Source of the DNA: Pseudomonas sp. GL-B-19 | GTDB lineage: Bacteria; Pseudomonadota; Gammaproteobacteria; Pseudomonadales; Pseudomonadaceae | Assembly: GCF_019956415.1 (NCBI RefSeq) | Contig: NZ_JAHBDK010000037.1 | Coordinates: 1 to 64,000, forward strand | Length of the DNA stretch: 64,000 nucleotides | Reading direction: 5' to 3' | Shown: piece after piece, positions 1 to 8,663 of the stretch | Layout of the letters: each line of letters begins with the position of its first letter | Numbering within the stretch: position 1 is the first letter of the stretch | The notes under the pieces: generated by a model | What the model saw: the letters and a program-made list of their open reading frames with translations, nothing else | The model's database searches: none | Told to the model about the DNA's origin: nothing | Translations under genes and position numbers: made by a program

Positions 1-145
1 TATCAGTCGAAGAATCATCATGTACGACAATTTCATATTCAAAATCGGCCTTCTGAGACAGAAAAGACTCTATTGCCGAAGCAATAAATAATTCATGATT
101 ATATGTAACACATACAACACTTACAACTGGCTTGCAATACTCCAA
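1..145 (-). CDS. Glycosyltransferase family 2, N-terminal part (cut by window edge)
   Basis: Only the first 48 codons are in the window. The reading frame downstream of the polymerase gene gives VSVVCVTYNHE near residue 7 and a DDSSTD run near residue 43. These are the typical start of a GT-A fold family 2 glycosyltransferase (nucleotide-binding strand, then the first acidic motif). No ATG is available; I chose the TTG at 145 because a GGAGGG ribosome-binding site lies about 8 bases upstream, inside the end of the polymerase gene. It would be a cytoplasmic or membrane-associated transferase adding a sugar to the O-unit on undecaprenyl phosphate. It is the last visible gene of the wzz-rml-vio-wzx-wzy operon. 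Sugar specificity cannot be read. Confidence 0.75.
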   Translation of the reverse strand, partial: MEYCKPVVSVVCVTYNHELFIASAIESFLSQKADFEYEIVVHDDSSTD

Positions 146-148
146 AAC

Positions 149-1423
149 CTAACCCTCCACTTTATAAATATAAACACTTTTGGCCCTACCAGAAAACTTG
201 AACACCACAAACAGCAAGAACATAGCTACTAGATAGTAAAACGCCGAGTACTGCCTATAATAAAAAACCCCCCAAGACACAATCTGAAAAACCAGAATAA
301 ACAACAGGAAATTAGAAAATGGAAAAGTCTTGGTTCTTTTAATGCAAAGCAAAGTGACTCTCGCTAGTAGAAACATAAAAAAAGCCGCTAACAACATTCC
401 AAGTTTTCCGAAATCATGTAAAAAAGAACCAATAAACGTTGGAAATACCCAAGGAATAACACCTCGATCGAGAAAATATTCAAACCAAACCTTATGATCA
501 AGTGGCGTAAATACATCGCCAAAAATCCACGACTTTAATTCAACCACAGGTTCGAATGAGATTGCCCCATGCATTGCTGGAGGGTCTATCATGTAATGCG
601 CATTAAAATTAAAGACCTGCTGCCCAGCATAGTCAAACAAAGCAAACAACAATGCTGCAGACCCATCCCCACCGAACCTTGACACTGAGATCTGCATAAA
701 AACGATAAGTGCTGGAATAATCATAAGTAAAGCACCAATCAAAATAATTTTTTTATTCTCCCGACTCATAAACCCCCTAAATAATAAAAACAAGAACACA
801 AGTGACATAATCCAAAAAACAACCCCATCCCTACCCGCATAAGATAGAATATAAAAAATATACGCAGTGCTCGAAACAAGGTGCAGCAGCGCTATTGACC
901 TCCTCCCTGGATACCCTTCTGACAAGTTCAAAAAAGCAAAAACGATATTCAACAAAAACAAGTTTGCAACCAATGAAAAAATTGAATTAATCACCCCGAA
1001 TTGACCTAGGGATGAAATATCGCCTGCAGAAATCAAAATCCTATTTGCATCAATATCACCAGTCAATGCAGAAACAGCGCTCACTGTAAAAAAAACCAAA
1101 GCAGAGAGTGATAACGGAATTAGCGAAAACTCTAAAACCCTCAGAAACTTAAAATTACTCAGTTCAATACAACAGAAATCACGATCTCTAAACCTGAAGA
1201 ACCCCAGAAAAACCAAAGAAAGTGCGAATGTAAAAATTAGTACCGGCTCTAATTCAACATTATAACTATCATAGTATTCAAAAAAACTGTCTAAAATAAT
1301 TGCGCAAAATGACGAGGCCACATATATTAAAATCAAATAACTAACAACGCCAAATCTGAAATTATTTACTGACTGGTAAACAACAAATAACAAAACAAAA
1401 ACAAAAAACGGGATAAATATCAT
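149..1423 (-). CDS. wzy: Wzy-like O-antigen polymerase (oligosaccharide repeat unit polymerase)
   Basis: A 424-residue, almost wholly hydrophobic protein with roughly ten to twelve membrane spans and one larger hydrophilic loop around residues 270-330 (containing HYMIDPPAMHG and the WVFPTFIGSFLHDFG stretch), the layout expected of Wzy polymerases, which join O-units in the periplasm. Wzy proteins share little sequence, so the call rests on topology and on position. It sits directly after a Wzx flippase, whose TAA stop overlaps this ATG (TAATG), and before a glycosyltransferase. Base composition is strikingly AT-rich compared with rmlA/rmlB upstream, typical of serotype-specific genes moved between strains. 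An O-antigen ligase (WaaL) is the main alternative but is less likely in this position. Confidence 0.72.
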   Translation of the reverse strand: MIFIPFFVFVLLFVVYQSVNNFRFGVVSYLILIYVASSFCAIILDSFFEYYDSYNVELEPVLIFTFALSLVFLGFFRFRDRDFCCIELSNFKFLRVLEFSLIPLSLSALVFFTVSAVSALTGDIDANRILISAGDISSLGQFGVINSIFSLVANLFLLNIVFAFLNLSEGYPGRRSIALLHLVSSTAYIFYILSYAGRDGVVFWIMSLVFLFLLFRGFMSRENKKIILIGALLMIIPALIVFMQISVSRFGGDGSAALLFALFDYAGQQVFNFNAHYMIDPPAMHGAISFEPVVELKSWIFGDVFTPLDHKVWFEYFLDRGVIPWVFPTFIGSFLHDFGKLGMLLAAFFMFLLARVTLLCIKRTKTFPFSNFLLFILVFQIVSWGVFYYRQYSAFYYLVAMFLLFVVFKFSGRAKSVYIYKVEG

Positions 1424-2940
1424 TACTTAACACCTAAATTTTTAAAAAAATCCAAACCCCATATAAATTTAGCGCAGAATGCCATGCACGCAAAAACAGC
1501 CCCCGAAACAAATATAACGTAAGCTAAAGCTCTAACGCTTGTTGATTGATCAATCCCGAATACGCCTATCAGTAAAGCCACCCCAACGCCAGGTGCGATT
1601 ATTTTCACTACATCATTAATTAACCAAACTCCATGTAGTCCCGACTCAAGCTTATAGTGTACAAATGCAACCCAACCTAATAGAAAAAAACAATTTGTTG
1701 CCAGCCAAACATAACCTGCTCCAACCCCGCCGAAATGCGTAGCCGCCAAGACTATGCTTGGAATAAGGATTACAGTCATACCTGCATTACCAATGAGGTG
1801 GTAGCGTAAATTACCTTTGGCATATTGCAGGTAGTAGGAAAAGGCTGCTATTGCGAGTAACCCATTACCGACAGCATAAAGGCGAAGGACGGGAGCGGCA
1901 CTTTCGGCCAGCTGCCGATCACCGGTCCAAGCAAAGAGCAGTGGTTCAGCGCAGCTGGCTAGAGTGATAGCTGCGGAGCCGGCGATTATGCTTACCAACT
2001 GGGTTGAATTTCGATAGACACGGATCAATTCGTCATTTTTACCTTCTGCGTGCAGTCTGGCCATGCGTGGCATTATGGCGCTGCTAATAGGACCGCTAAT
2101 GACCATGATGCCGCTGGCGACTAGTACCGCCAAGGTGAAAAAACCATACTCTTCCAGAGGTAAAATGCCAGAGAGCACCAGTTTATCGCTTTGCGTGACC
2201 AGCACCCACACCGATGAGGTGAAGGCTATGGTCAGAGCAAACTTCAATATCGGCCGGATCGGTTTGAATGACCAACCGATGGACTGGCCAAGCGTTTCAC
2301 TGGCAGGCAAAAGGTGTTGGCATTTTGAACCAAGCCCGATGATTTCAATAAGGGCGACCAAAAGCTGATAAACAAAGAAAACAAAAGGCGTAAAGCCGAA
2401 ATACCACATTACCGGCAGTACGACAACAAAACGGAGAGTCGCGACCAAAGCACTAAAGCCACTTAACCATACCAACTGCTCGGAGCCGGTAACAACACCG
2501 CGGTAAAGGCCGCACATCCAACGCATGGCTACGTTGATTGCCATGATTTGCACTGAAAGAGTCACTACATCAAGCGGTAGTTTTTCTACATTAAGCCAAC
2601 GGGTGGCAACCAAACCGGACAGTAGATACAATCCAGCGCCGCCCAAAACAGCGACAAGCATGAATATCAGGCTGAGCGCGCGGTAAAGCTGACGATACGC
2701 CAGAGCAGGCATCGTACCGCTATGGTAGCGTGCGGTTTCACGAGCAATGGTAGGCGTCAACCCCATGTCAAGTAACCCGAACCAAGCCTGCAACATGGTG
2801 AAGAAGCCAATCAGACCATAGGCCTCTGCGCCCATATACTTGATATACAAAGGCAAAATAAGTATGCCTATCAAGGTGACGTAAATCTGACTTATATAGC
2901 TTGCAAATATGTTACGCCTCAGAGACAAGATAGATATCAA
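1423..2940 (-). CDS. wzx: Wzx-type oligosaccharide flippase
   Basis: 505 residues with about twelve to fourteen hydrophobic spans, beginning with the family-typical pattern (residues 8-45) in which NIFASYISQIYVTLIGILILP precedes a YGLIGFF motif and LDMGLTPTIARETA near residue 60. This is the polysaccharide flippase (MVF/MOP) fold that moves lipid-linked O-units across the inner membrane. It lies between the sugar-nucleotide genes and the polymerase and overlaps the latter by one base. The frame opens with TTG at 2940; no good ribosome-binding site stands in front of it, so a start a few codons later (TTG at 2928) is possible. The 3' half is much richer in AT than the 5' half. A second flippase gene lies at 14281-15567. 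Confidence 0.9.
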   Translation of the reverse strand: MISILSLRRNIFASYISQIYVTLIGILILPLYIKYMGAEAYGLIGFFTMLQAWFGLLDMGLTPTIARETARYHSGTMPALAYRQLYRALSLIFMLVAVLGGAGLYLLSGLVATRWLNVEKLPLDVVTLSVQIMAINVAMRWMCGLYRGVVTGSEQLVWLSGFSALVATLRFVVVLPVMWYFGFTPFVFFVYQLLVALIEIIGLGSKCQHLLPASETLGQSIGWSFKPIRPILKFALTIAFTSSVWVLVTQSDKLVLSGILPLEEYGFFTLAVLVASGIMVISGPISSAIMPRMARLHAEGKNDELIRVYRNSTQLVSIIAGSAAITLASCAEPLLFAWTGDRQLAESAAPVLRLYAVGNGLLAIAAFSYYLQYAKGNLRYHLIGNAGMTVILIPSIVLAATHFGGVGAGYVWLATNCFFLLGWVAFVHYKLESGLHGVWLINDVVKIIAPGVGVALLIGVFGIDQSTSVRALAYVIFVSGAVFACMAFCAKFIWGLDFFKNLGVK

Positions 2941-3047
2941 CCTTAATAGTTTAGCATGAATAAATTAAAGAATTTTACCCGCCACATATCATGAGGAAGT
3001 TAAAGTCGCGAAACAAAAAAGCAATATGAGATCTTATATTATTCGAT

Positions 3048-3620
3048 TTAAATACATATCTGGTTTTTTAAAAAAGCCTGCTCCAATGCCAGCAAGTCTC
3101 TTTTTCTTTCCTTGATTCTTCGGACGGGAACACCTGTGTAAATCCCAAACTCCGTACAACTTTCAGAGACCAAACTCAATGCGCCAACAGCGACACCTTC
3201 GGCAAGGGTTACACCAGGAAGAACGATGCTGCCACAGCCAATAATCACATGACGGCCAATAGTGACATCTGCGAAATTGATGTTGGTAAACTCCTCGGAA
3301 ACCATTGGATTGGTCATACTGGAACCACTATAGTCATCATTACTACTATAAATTGCAACTTTCGATGAGATGTTACTGAAGTCGCACAGAGTTATTTTCC
3401 CGGCACCGATGAGCGAAGTGTATACAGCAATATGAATATAGCACCCGATTTCAATACCACCGATGCCCGCAGAGAGCACGCAGAAGTCATCGATCCGCAC
3501 ATTATTGCCAATGACGATGTTTGCGCAATTATAGTAGGCGGCTTTGTCGGAAAGGCGCGAATTTTCTCCTACATGGGAGAACCCCATCTGTTCTATTTGT
3601 TCGCGGCTGAGCAGTCCCAT
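3048..3620 (-). CDS. vioB: Left-handed beta-helix acetyltransferase, VioB-like (acts on dTDP-4-amino-4,6-dideoxyglucose)
   Basis: 190 residues with repeated hexapeptide turns (IVIGNNVRIDDF, IEIGCYIHIA, VTIGRHVIIGCGSIVLPGV), the left-handed beta-helix fold of acetyl-CoA transferases, ending in the usual IYTGVPVRRIK cap. It starts at an ATG one base after the TGA stop of the vioA-like aminotransferase, so the two are translationally coupled. The product of that aminotransferase is an amino sugar needing N-acylation, which makes a 4-N-acetyltransferase the best reading. An O-acetyltransferase of the WbbJ type is the alternative. About 100 bases separate its end from the flippase start. Confidence 0.72.
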   Translation of the reverse strand: MGLLSREQIEQMGFSHVGENSRLSDKAAYYNCANIVIGNNVRIDDFCVLSAGIGGIEIGCYIHIAVYTSLIGAGKITLCDFSNISSKVAIYSSNDDYSGSSMTNPMVSEEFTNINFADVTIGRHVIIGCGSIVLPGVTLAEGVAVGALSLVSESCTEFGIYTGVPVRRIKERKRDLLALEQAFLKNQICI

Positions 3621-3621
3621 C

Positions 3622-4731
3622 TCAAGCAGCCCTCACGACATGGATAATTCGGGCGAGGTCATCACTGGTGATATCTGAATAAATTGGCAGGCAAAGAACC
3701 TTCTCGGAGACCTCATTAGCTACAGGAAGGTTGTTGCGCTGCGCCGATAACATGCCCCGATACATTGGGAATTCGCTGATTAGCGGATAAAAGTATCGTC
3801 GTGAAAAAATATTGCTATCTTTAAGTTTCTGGTACAACTCATCACGACTTAAAGGGTGATCCGACTCAATTAAAATCGGAAAATACGAGTAGTTCGCAGC
3901 GGCCTGACTGCCGCCCTCTACGATTCGAATACCGTTTACCCCCTGGAGTTCCTCACGATATATCCTGTCAACTTCGCGCCGACGGGCAATTACTTGGTCG
4001 ATATGCTTGAGTTGCAATAAGCCAAACGCTGCATTGATTTCACTCATTTTCCCGTTAATACCGGGAGCGACCACGGTGATTTCATCAACAAAACCAAAGT
4101 TCTTCAATTGATCAATACGTTTCTTGGTCTTGGCATCTGGACAAATAATTGCCCCACCTTCAAAGGTATTGAAGACTTTTGTAGCATGAAAGCTCAGCAC
4201 ACTCAGATCGCCATGCCGCAAGATGCTGCCTCCGGCGTCTTTTACACCGAAGGCGTGAGCGGCATCGTAAATCACGCGTAAGTTATAGTTGTCCGCGATC
4301 TTCTGAATAGCCTCGACGTCGCAAGGATTACCGTAGCAATGCACCGGCATAATGGCGGTAGTCTGCGGAGTAATGGCAGCTTCGACCTTTGCAGGATCGA
4401 GGTTAAGGGTGTGAGGATCGATATCGACGAATACTGGCTTAATGCCATTCCACAACAGTGAGTGGGCGGTGGCAACGAATGAATACGGTGTAGTAATGAC
4501 CTCGCCAGTTACGCGCAGTGCCTGCAATGCAGTGAGTAACGCAATGGTACCGTTATTGAACAGCGCAATATGCTCGACACCGAGGTAGTCGCATAGCTGC
4601 TGCTCCAACTGCTGATGCATTGGGCCGCCATTGGTGAGGATTTTTTTGTCCCAAATTTGCTGCAAATAAGGGATGAACTCTTCCAGCGGCGGCAGGTAGG
4701 GCTGGGTGACGTAAATCGGTTTTTCGCTCAT
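3622..4731 (-). CDS. vioA: dTDP-4-amino-4,6-dideoxy-D-glucose transaminase (VioA-like)
   Basis: 369-residue DegT/DnrJ/EryC1-family aminotransferase. The N-terminus (KPIYVTQPYLPPLEEFIPYL) and the run ILTNGGPMHQQLEQQLCDYLG match E. coli-type VioA very closely as I remember it. The PLP lysine is in SFHATKVFNTFEGG near residue 180, and the NNGTIALLTALQAL and YDAAHAFG motifs bind the cofactor. The reaction moves an amino group from glutamate to C4 of dTDP-4-keto-6-deoxyglucose. The open frame extends another 31 codons upstream, but the ATG at 4731 is the natural start: it overlaps the rmlA stop as TAATG and begins the conserved N-terminus. With rmlA, rmlB and the acetyltransferase it gives a complete route to dTDP-Qui4NAc. 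Confidence 0.88.
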   Translation of the reverse strand: MSEKPIYVTQPYLPPLEEFIPYLQQIWDKKILTNGGPMHQQLEQQLCDYLGVEHIALFNNGTIALLTALQALRVTGEVITTPYSFVATAHSLLWNGIKPVFVDIDPHTLNLDPAKVEAAITPQTTAIMPVHCYGNPCDVEAIQKIADNYNLRVIYDAAHAFGVKDAGGSILRHGDLSVLSFHATKVFNTFEGGAIICPDAKTKKRIDQLKNFGFVDEITVVAPGINGKMSEINAAFGLLQLKHIDQVIARRREVDRIYREELQGVNGIRIVEGGSQAAANYSYFPILIESDHPLSRDELYQKLKDSNIFSRRYFYPLISEFPMYRGMLSAQRNNLPVANEVSEKVLCLPIYSDITSDDLARIIHVVRAA

Positions 4732-5600
4732 TACTTGTCCTCGACCAACGACAATAGATACTGACCATAGCCGTTCTTGCTCAGAGACTGGCCAATGCCA
4801 CGCAGATTGTCCACGCTCAACCAACCATTATTAAAGGCAATCTCTTCCAGGCAGGCTACCTTGTAGCCTTGGCGCTTCTCGATAGTTTCCACGAAATGCG
4901 CCGCTTCCAGCAGGCTTTCGTGGGTGCCAGTATCCAGCCAGGCGAAGCCACGGCCGAGCAACTCTACGTGCAAGTCTCCTCGCTCCATATACGCCTGATT
5001 AATGCTGGTAATTTCCAGCTCGCCACGCGCAGAAGGCTTGACTTGTTTGGCGATATCAATCACGTCGTTATCGTAAAAATACAACCCAGTCACGGCATAG
5101 TGGGATTTTGGTTTGAGCGGTTTTTCTTCGATGGAGATGGCGCGCTTGTGCTCGTCAAACTCAACCACACCGAAGCGCTCCGGGTCCTTGACCTGGTAGC
5201 CGAACACGGTAGCGCCTTTGCTGCGGGCAACTGCGGCGCGCAGCATGGGACCAAAACCTTGGCCGTAGAAGATGTTGTCTCCCAGCACCAGGCAGACGTT
5301 ATCCTGGCCAATAAACTCTTCACCAATGATGAAGGCTTGGGCCAAGCCATCCGGCTTGGGCTGCACCGCATAGCTAAGGTTGATGCCTAGATCGCGGCCA
5401 TCCCCGAGTAAGCGCTGAAAACCACTAATGTCTTCTGGTGTGCTGATTAACAAAATGTCACGGATACCCGAGAGCATTAGCACCGACAGCGGGTAATAAA
5501 CCATCGGTTTGTCATAAACCGGCAGCAGTTGTTTGGACACGCCCTTGGTGATGGGGTAGAGCCGGGTACCGGAACCGCCGGCGAGGATAATGCCTTTCAT
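4731..5600 (-). CDS. rmlA: Glucose-1-phosphate thymidylyltransferase
   Basis: 289 residues, the normal length of RmlA (RfbA). The nucleotide-binding signature [11 protein letters not shown] is at residues 8-18, followed by [20 protein letters not shown], and the metal-binding LGDNIFYG lies near residue 108. It makes dTDP-glucose from dTTP and glucose-1-phosphate in the cytoplasm. It lies 11 bases after rmlB and its stop overlaps the vioA start. No rmlC or rmlD is present in the window, so the dTDP-glucose here appears to feed the amino-sugar branch rather than rhamnose. The organism may have rml genes elsewhere. Confidence 0.96.
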   Translation of the reverse strand: MKGIILAGGSGTRLYPITKGVSKQLLPVYDKPMVYYPLSVLMLSGIRDILLISTPEDISGFQRLLGDGRDLGINLSYAVQPKPDGLAQAFIIGEEFIGQDNVCLVLGDNIFYGQGFGPMLRAAVARSKGATVFGYQVKDPERFGVVEFDEHKRAISIEEKPLKPKSHYAVTGLYFYDNDVIDIAKQVKPSARGELEITSINQAYMERGDLHVELLGRGFAWLDTGTHESLLEAAHFVETIEKRQGYKVACLEEIAFNNGWLSVDNLRGIGQSLSKNGYGQYLLSLVEDK

Positions 5601-5611
5601 GTACTGCTTCC

Positions 5612-6670
5612 TTATGCCTTAACGCCCAGGCGCTCACGTTGATAGCTGCCATCTTGTACGCGGCGGCACCATTGCAGATTGTTCAGATACCACTCAACGG
5701 TCTTACGAATCCCAGACTCGAAGGTCTCGATGGGCGTCCAGTTAAGCTCGCGCTGAATCTTGCTGGCGTCGATGGCGTAGCGCAGATCGTGGCCGGGGCG
5801 GTCTTGGACGTGGGTGATCAAGCTGGCGTGCGGGCAATGTGGCGAGTCGGGCCGTAACTCGTCGAGCAGAGCGCAGAGCGCATGCACCACCTCGATATTT
5901 TTTTTTTCGTTATGACCGCCGATGTTATAGGTTTCGCCGAGCTCGCCTTCGGTGACTACCTTGTACAGCGCGCGGGCGTGATCCTCGACATGGAGCCAAT
6001 CACGAATCTGATCGCCTTTGCCGTACACAGGCAGTGGCTTGCCTTCCAGGGCGTTGAGGATGATCAACGGCACAAGCTTTTCCGGGAAGTGGTACGGACC
6101 GTAGTTATTCGAGCAATTGGTGATCAGCGTCGGCAGCCCATAGGTACGACTCCAGGCGCGTACCAGGTGGTCGGAACTGGCCTTGCTGGCTGAATACGGC
6201 GAGCTGGGCGCGTAAGGCGTGGCTTCGATAAACAGTTCGGCTGGATCGTCGAGATCGCCATACACTTCATCGGTGGAGATATGGTGAAAGCGAAACCCGG
6301 CTTTGCGGCTGTCGTCCAGACCTTGCCAATACTGGCGAGCAACTTCCAGCAAGGTATAGGTGCCAACGATATTGGTCTCAATAAACGCCGCTGGGCCGTC
6401 GATGGAGCGATCAACGTGACTTTCCGCCGCCAGATGCATCACGGCATCGGGATGATACTCGCGAAACACTCGCTCAACTTCGGTGCGATCGCAGATATCC
6501 ACCTGTTCGAAGGCGTAGCGCTCGCTACCGATGATGTCAGCCAGTGATTCGAGATTGCCGGCGTAGGTGAGTTTATCGAGGTTGACTACCGAATCATTGG
6601 TGTTGCGAATGATCTGGCGAATAACCGCAGAACCAATAAAGCCGGCGCCGCCGGTGACGAGAATTTTCAT
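5612..6670 (-). CDS. rmlB: dTDP-glucose 4,6-dehydratase
   Basis: 352-residue extended short-chain dehydrogenase. [15 protein letters not shown] at the N-terminus is the NAD-binding loop. The catalytic set is complete: STDEVYG (Thr-Asp-Glu) near residue 133 and [13 protein letters not shown] (Tyr-x3-Lys) near residue 158. Substrate-binding [15 protein letters not shown] follows. It converts dTDP-glucose to dTDP-4-keto-6-deoxyglucose, the substrate of the vioA-like transaminase. It lies 32 bases after wzz in the same direction and 11 bases before rmlA. Confidence 0.96.
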   Translation of the reverse strand: MKILVTGGAGFIGSAVIRQIIRNTNDSVVNLDKLTYAGNLESLADIIGSERYAFEQVDICDRTEVERVFREYHPDAVMHLAAESHVDRSIDGPAAFIETNIVGTYTLLEVARQYWQGLDDSRKAGFRFHHISTDEVYGDLDDPAELFIEATPYAPSSPYSASKASSDHLVRAWSRTYGLPTLITNCSNNYGPYHFPEKLVPLIILNALEGKPLPVYGKGDQIRDWLHVEDHARALYKVVTEGELGETYNIGGHNEKKNIEVVHALCALLDELRPDSPHCPHASLITHVQDRPGHDLRYAIDASKIQRELNWTPIETFESGIRKTVEWYLNNLQWCRRVQDGSYQRERLGVKA

Positions 6671-6702
6671 TCTTCACTCTTTTTAGCTGTTGCGAAGCGT
6701 TA

Positions 6703-7767
6703 TCAGTTTACTTGCTGGCGACGCTTCGCCGACATGCTACGAATCAAGGCAATAAACACACCTAGCATACCGCCAAGAACAACCCCAAGAGCCAGTATCA
6801 GCGCTTTTTTAGGTTTGATTGGAGTGTCGGGAGCTTCGGCAATATTATCCAAGGTGAAAACCGCAACGTTAGTTGGACTCACGCTAACCTTGGATAGAAA
6901 ATCCAGTTGATTTTCAAAATCGCGTAGACCGGCTATAAATGGGTCGTCATTCGTGCGGCTTTGCAGCACTGCCAGTTCGGCGCGAATGGCCTTGGCACCG
7001 CGCATATACATCAAATTGCCATCAACGAACTGCTCCAACTCACCATCCGACGATGTTCTGCTGGCTTTGACCTGCGGCGCTTGCACACCCACTTTATCTG
7101 CAACGGTTAAAGCTTCTTGCAGGCGAGCAATTCGGTCTTCACGAAGTTTTCTGGCACTCTCGCGCAATACCTCAATTCGACTCTTGATCGACTTGACTCG
7201 CGTACTGATTTCAGTCTTGGCTGTATCAACCATATCTTGCCGAGTCTTGGCCGCCGCCCGTTCGACGTACAAGTTTGCCCACTCTGCCGCCCTGCTCGAC
7301 ACTGCGGACTGCACTGCCACTTCGAATCGATCTGGGTTGTTCTTAATATCAGGATTGCTGATGACCAGTTTCTTGTTTAGAGCCTCCCGAAGCTGATCCT
7401 TTGTTTTTGAGCTTGCGTCAGCTTCCTGCGCGGGAAGATAGACCTGCTCGAAAAAGCTATTGCGCTGCCCCTCTGAACGAAGGTTCTGAGTAAACATGGA
7501 ATAAACTTTTTTCTCAGTAAATTCTGGCAGCCCAGCCTCCGCTCGCCCCAGATTATAGCCAACGATATCTGCCAAGCGAGGCGGCAACAAACTGGTTTTT
7601 GCCTCGTAGACTGCCGCGGACAAAAAGGCATAACTAGCGGCTACGACTGCAGTCAACAGCGTCACAAGAGCAATCAGCAGCTTTTGCTTCCATAGATTCT
7701 CAAGCAACTCAACTAAATCAATCTCGTCCGAGGGTTGGTAGCTGTTTACGGGTGGGATCTGACTCAC
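6703..7767 (-). CDS. wzz: Wzz-type O-antigen chain-length determinant (copy 1)
   Basis: 354 residues with the Wzz/PCP layout: a short cytoplasmic start (DEIDLVELLENLWKQK), a membrane span around residues 33-53, a long periplasmic domain with coiled-coil character (residues 190-240), and a second span near residues 325-345 preceded by the proline-rich PDTPIKPKKA. It sets modal O-antigen length with Wzy. It is the first gene of the rml-vio-wzx-wzy operon. A paralogue with almost the same C-terminal segment (PIKPKKALILALGVVLGGML) is at 16028-17086. In Pseudomonas, ihfB normally stands upstream of this position; here only a broken ihfB tail does (8019-8167). Confidence 0.92.
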   Translation of the reverse strand: MSQIPPVNSYQPSDEIDLVELLENLWKQKLLIALVTLLTAVVAASYAFLSAAVYEAKTSLLPPRLADIVGYNLGRAEAGLPEFTEKKVYSMFTQNLRSEGQRNSFFEQVYLPAQEADASSKTKDQLREALNKKLVISNPDIKNNPDRFEVAVQSAVSSRAAEWANLYVERAAAKTRQDMVDTAKTEISTRVKSIKSRIEVLRESARKLREDRIARLQEALTVADKVGVQAPQVKASRTSSDGELEQFVDGNLMYMRGAKAIRAELAVLQSRTNDDPFIAGLRDFENQLDFLSKVSVSPTNVAVFTLDNIAEAPDTPIKPKKALILALGVVLGGMLGVFIALIRSMSAKRRQQVN

Positions 7768-8018
7768 TGAAACTCCGGATCAAGAAAAAATCAATATCGT
7801 CAGCTCAGCAATGGGGATGGGGACTAAAAAATCCGCTCGCAATCCTTTGATTCTTTGACCTGGATAAAAGCCTCTCCTTGAGACGCGCCAAAGAAGAGAT
7901 TCCTCACTGCCGACACGAACTATAAACTCAGCACGGCATTCTCTCAGATATGCGAACTATTACAAGACTTGACAGACCAGACGCAAAACTGACCTTCCCG
8001 TCAGTCCCTACAACGCCA

Positions 8019-8167
8019 TTACTCCTCCTCATTCACCCGATCCCGCAACTCCTTCCACGGCTTGAAATGCGGAACGAACTTGCCATCCAAGCTTGCGGAA
8101 TCGCCGGTCTTAGGGTTACGCCCGACCCGTGGCGCACGGAAATGCAGGGAGAAGCTGCCAAAGCCAC
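8019..8167 (-). pseudogene. ihfB: ihfB (integration host factor beta) 3' remnant
   Basis: The last 49 codons of an IHF beta gene are readable without interruption: [20 protein letters not shown] near the start and [15 protein letters not shown] at the TAA stop, the diagnostic C-terminus of IhfB. Homology stops abruptly at about 8167; the codons before it do not continue the family sequence, and no start codon or ribosome-binding site serves it. The DNA-binding arm and the dimer helices are missing, so it cannot be functional. In Pseudomonas the O-antigen locus conventionally begins just after ihfB, so this stub marks the ancestral left border, cut by rearrangement. A complete ihfB should exist elsewhere. 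Confidence 0.88.
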
Positions 8168-8175
8168 AGGATAGA

Positions 8176-8355
8176 TCAGCCCGGATACTGCGTCGCCTGC
8201 AGGTTTTCCCGGGCCTTTGTGACGTAGGCGAGCGTCACCGCCACGGCAGCCATTGCCACTGGGTTGAAGCTAAATACCAAGCCCGCCAAAAACGCTGTGA
8301 CGGTCGCCGCCAGGCGGCCCTGCTGAACGAGTTGCAACCTCGATTCAGCGTCCAT
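8176..8355 (-). pseudogene. CcdA/DsbD-like membrane protein, N-terminal remnant
   Basis: An open frame of 59 codons starting at the ATG at 8355, four bases from the stop of the thioredoxin-like frame. It carries one membrane span with FLAGLVFSFNPVAMAAVAV, followed by [12 protein letters not shown]. This resembles the first span of CcdA-like thiol-reductant transporters, where a proline-containing FNP or SPC motif is usual. It stops after the first span, where the sequence passes into the ihfB stub, whereas full proteins have six or more spans. It appears to be a broken second gene of a thioredoxin-CcdA pair. The family call is tentative. Confidence 0.5.
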
Positions 8356-8613
8356 TCAGTTTCTCTGCGCGGCCGTCAACTCAGACACAAGCTGTTGAGC
8401 CGTCGGCAGCTTGGTGAATACAAGTGCCCCGTCGATCGCGACAGCCGGGACCGTGAGAACGCCCTGCCCCACCGCTTAGTCGATGTTCTTAACGATGTCG
8501 ATCTCGCTCCAAACCGCTCCGCCGGGAAACGCTGCGAGCACGACGTCCTTGAGGTCGAGCCTGGACACGCTGCAGTTGCCGCATCCATCAGCATAAAAGA
8601 CTTCGATCTTCAT
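8356..8613 (-). pseudogene. Thioredoxin-fold protein with internal stop
   Basis: The frame starts MKIEVFYADGCGNCSVSR, giving a CxxC redox motif at residues 11-14, and continues with the thioredoxin cis-proline region LTVPAVAIDG. A TAA stop at 8476-8478 interrupts codon 46, after which the same frame stays open to residue 85. The size and motif fit small thioredoxin/glutaredoxin-like proteins encoded next to CcdA-like or metal(loid) resistance genes. A further frame on the same strand, 8610-8663, ends CPILNGLKHVPVDAEQ and overlaps this start as ATGA; it is the tail of an unidentified upstream gene, perhaps an ArsR-type regulator. The IS1182 remnant cuts into that tail. Confidence 0.6.
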
Positions 8614-8663
8614 TGTTCAGCGTCCACGGGCACATGCTTCAGCCCATTCAGGATGGGGCAGTC

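Noticed and set aside
8613-8663. ATG at 8613 as true start of the IS1182 transposase
   Set aside because: The codons up to about 8663 come from the antisense remnant operon and show no transposase similarity.
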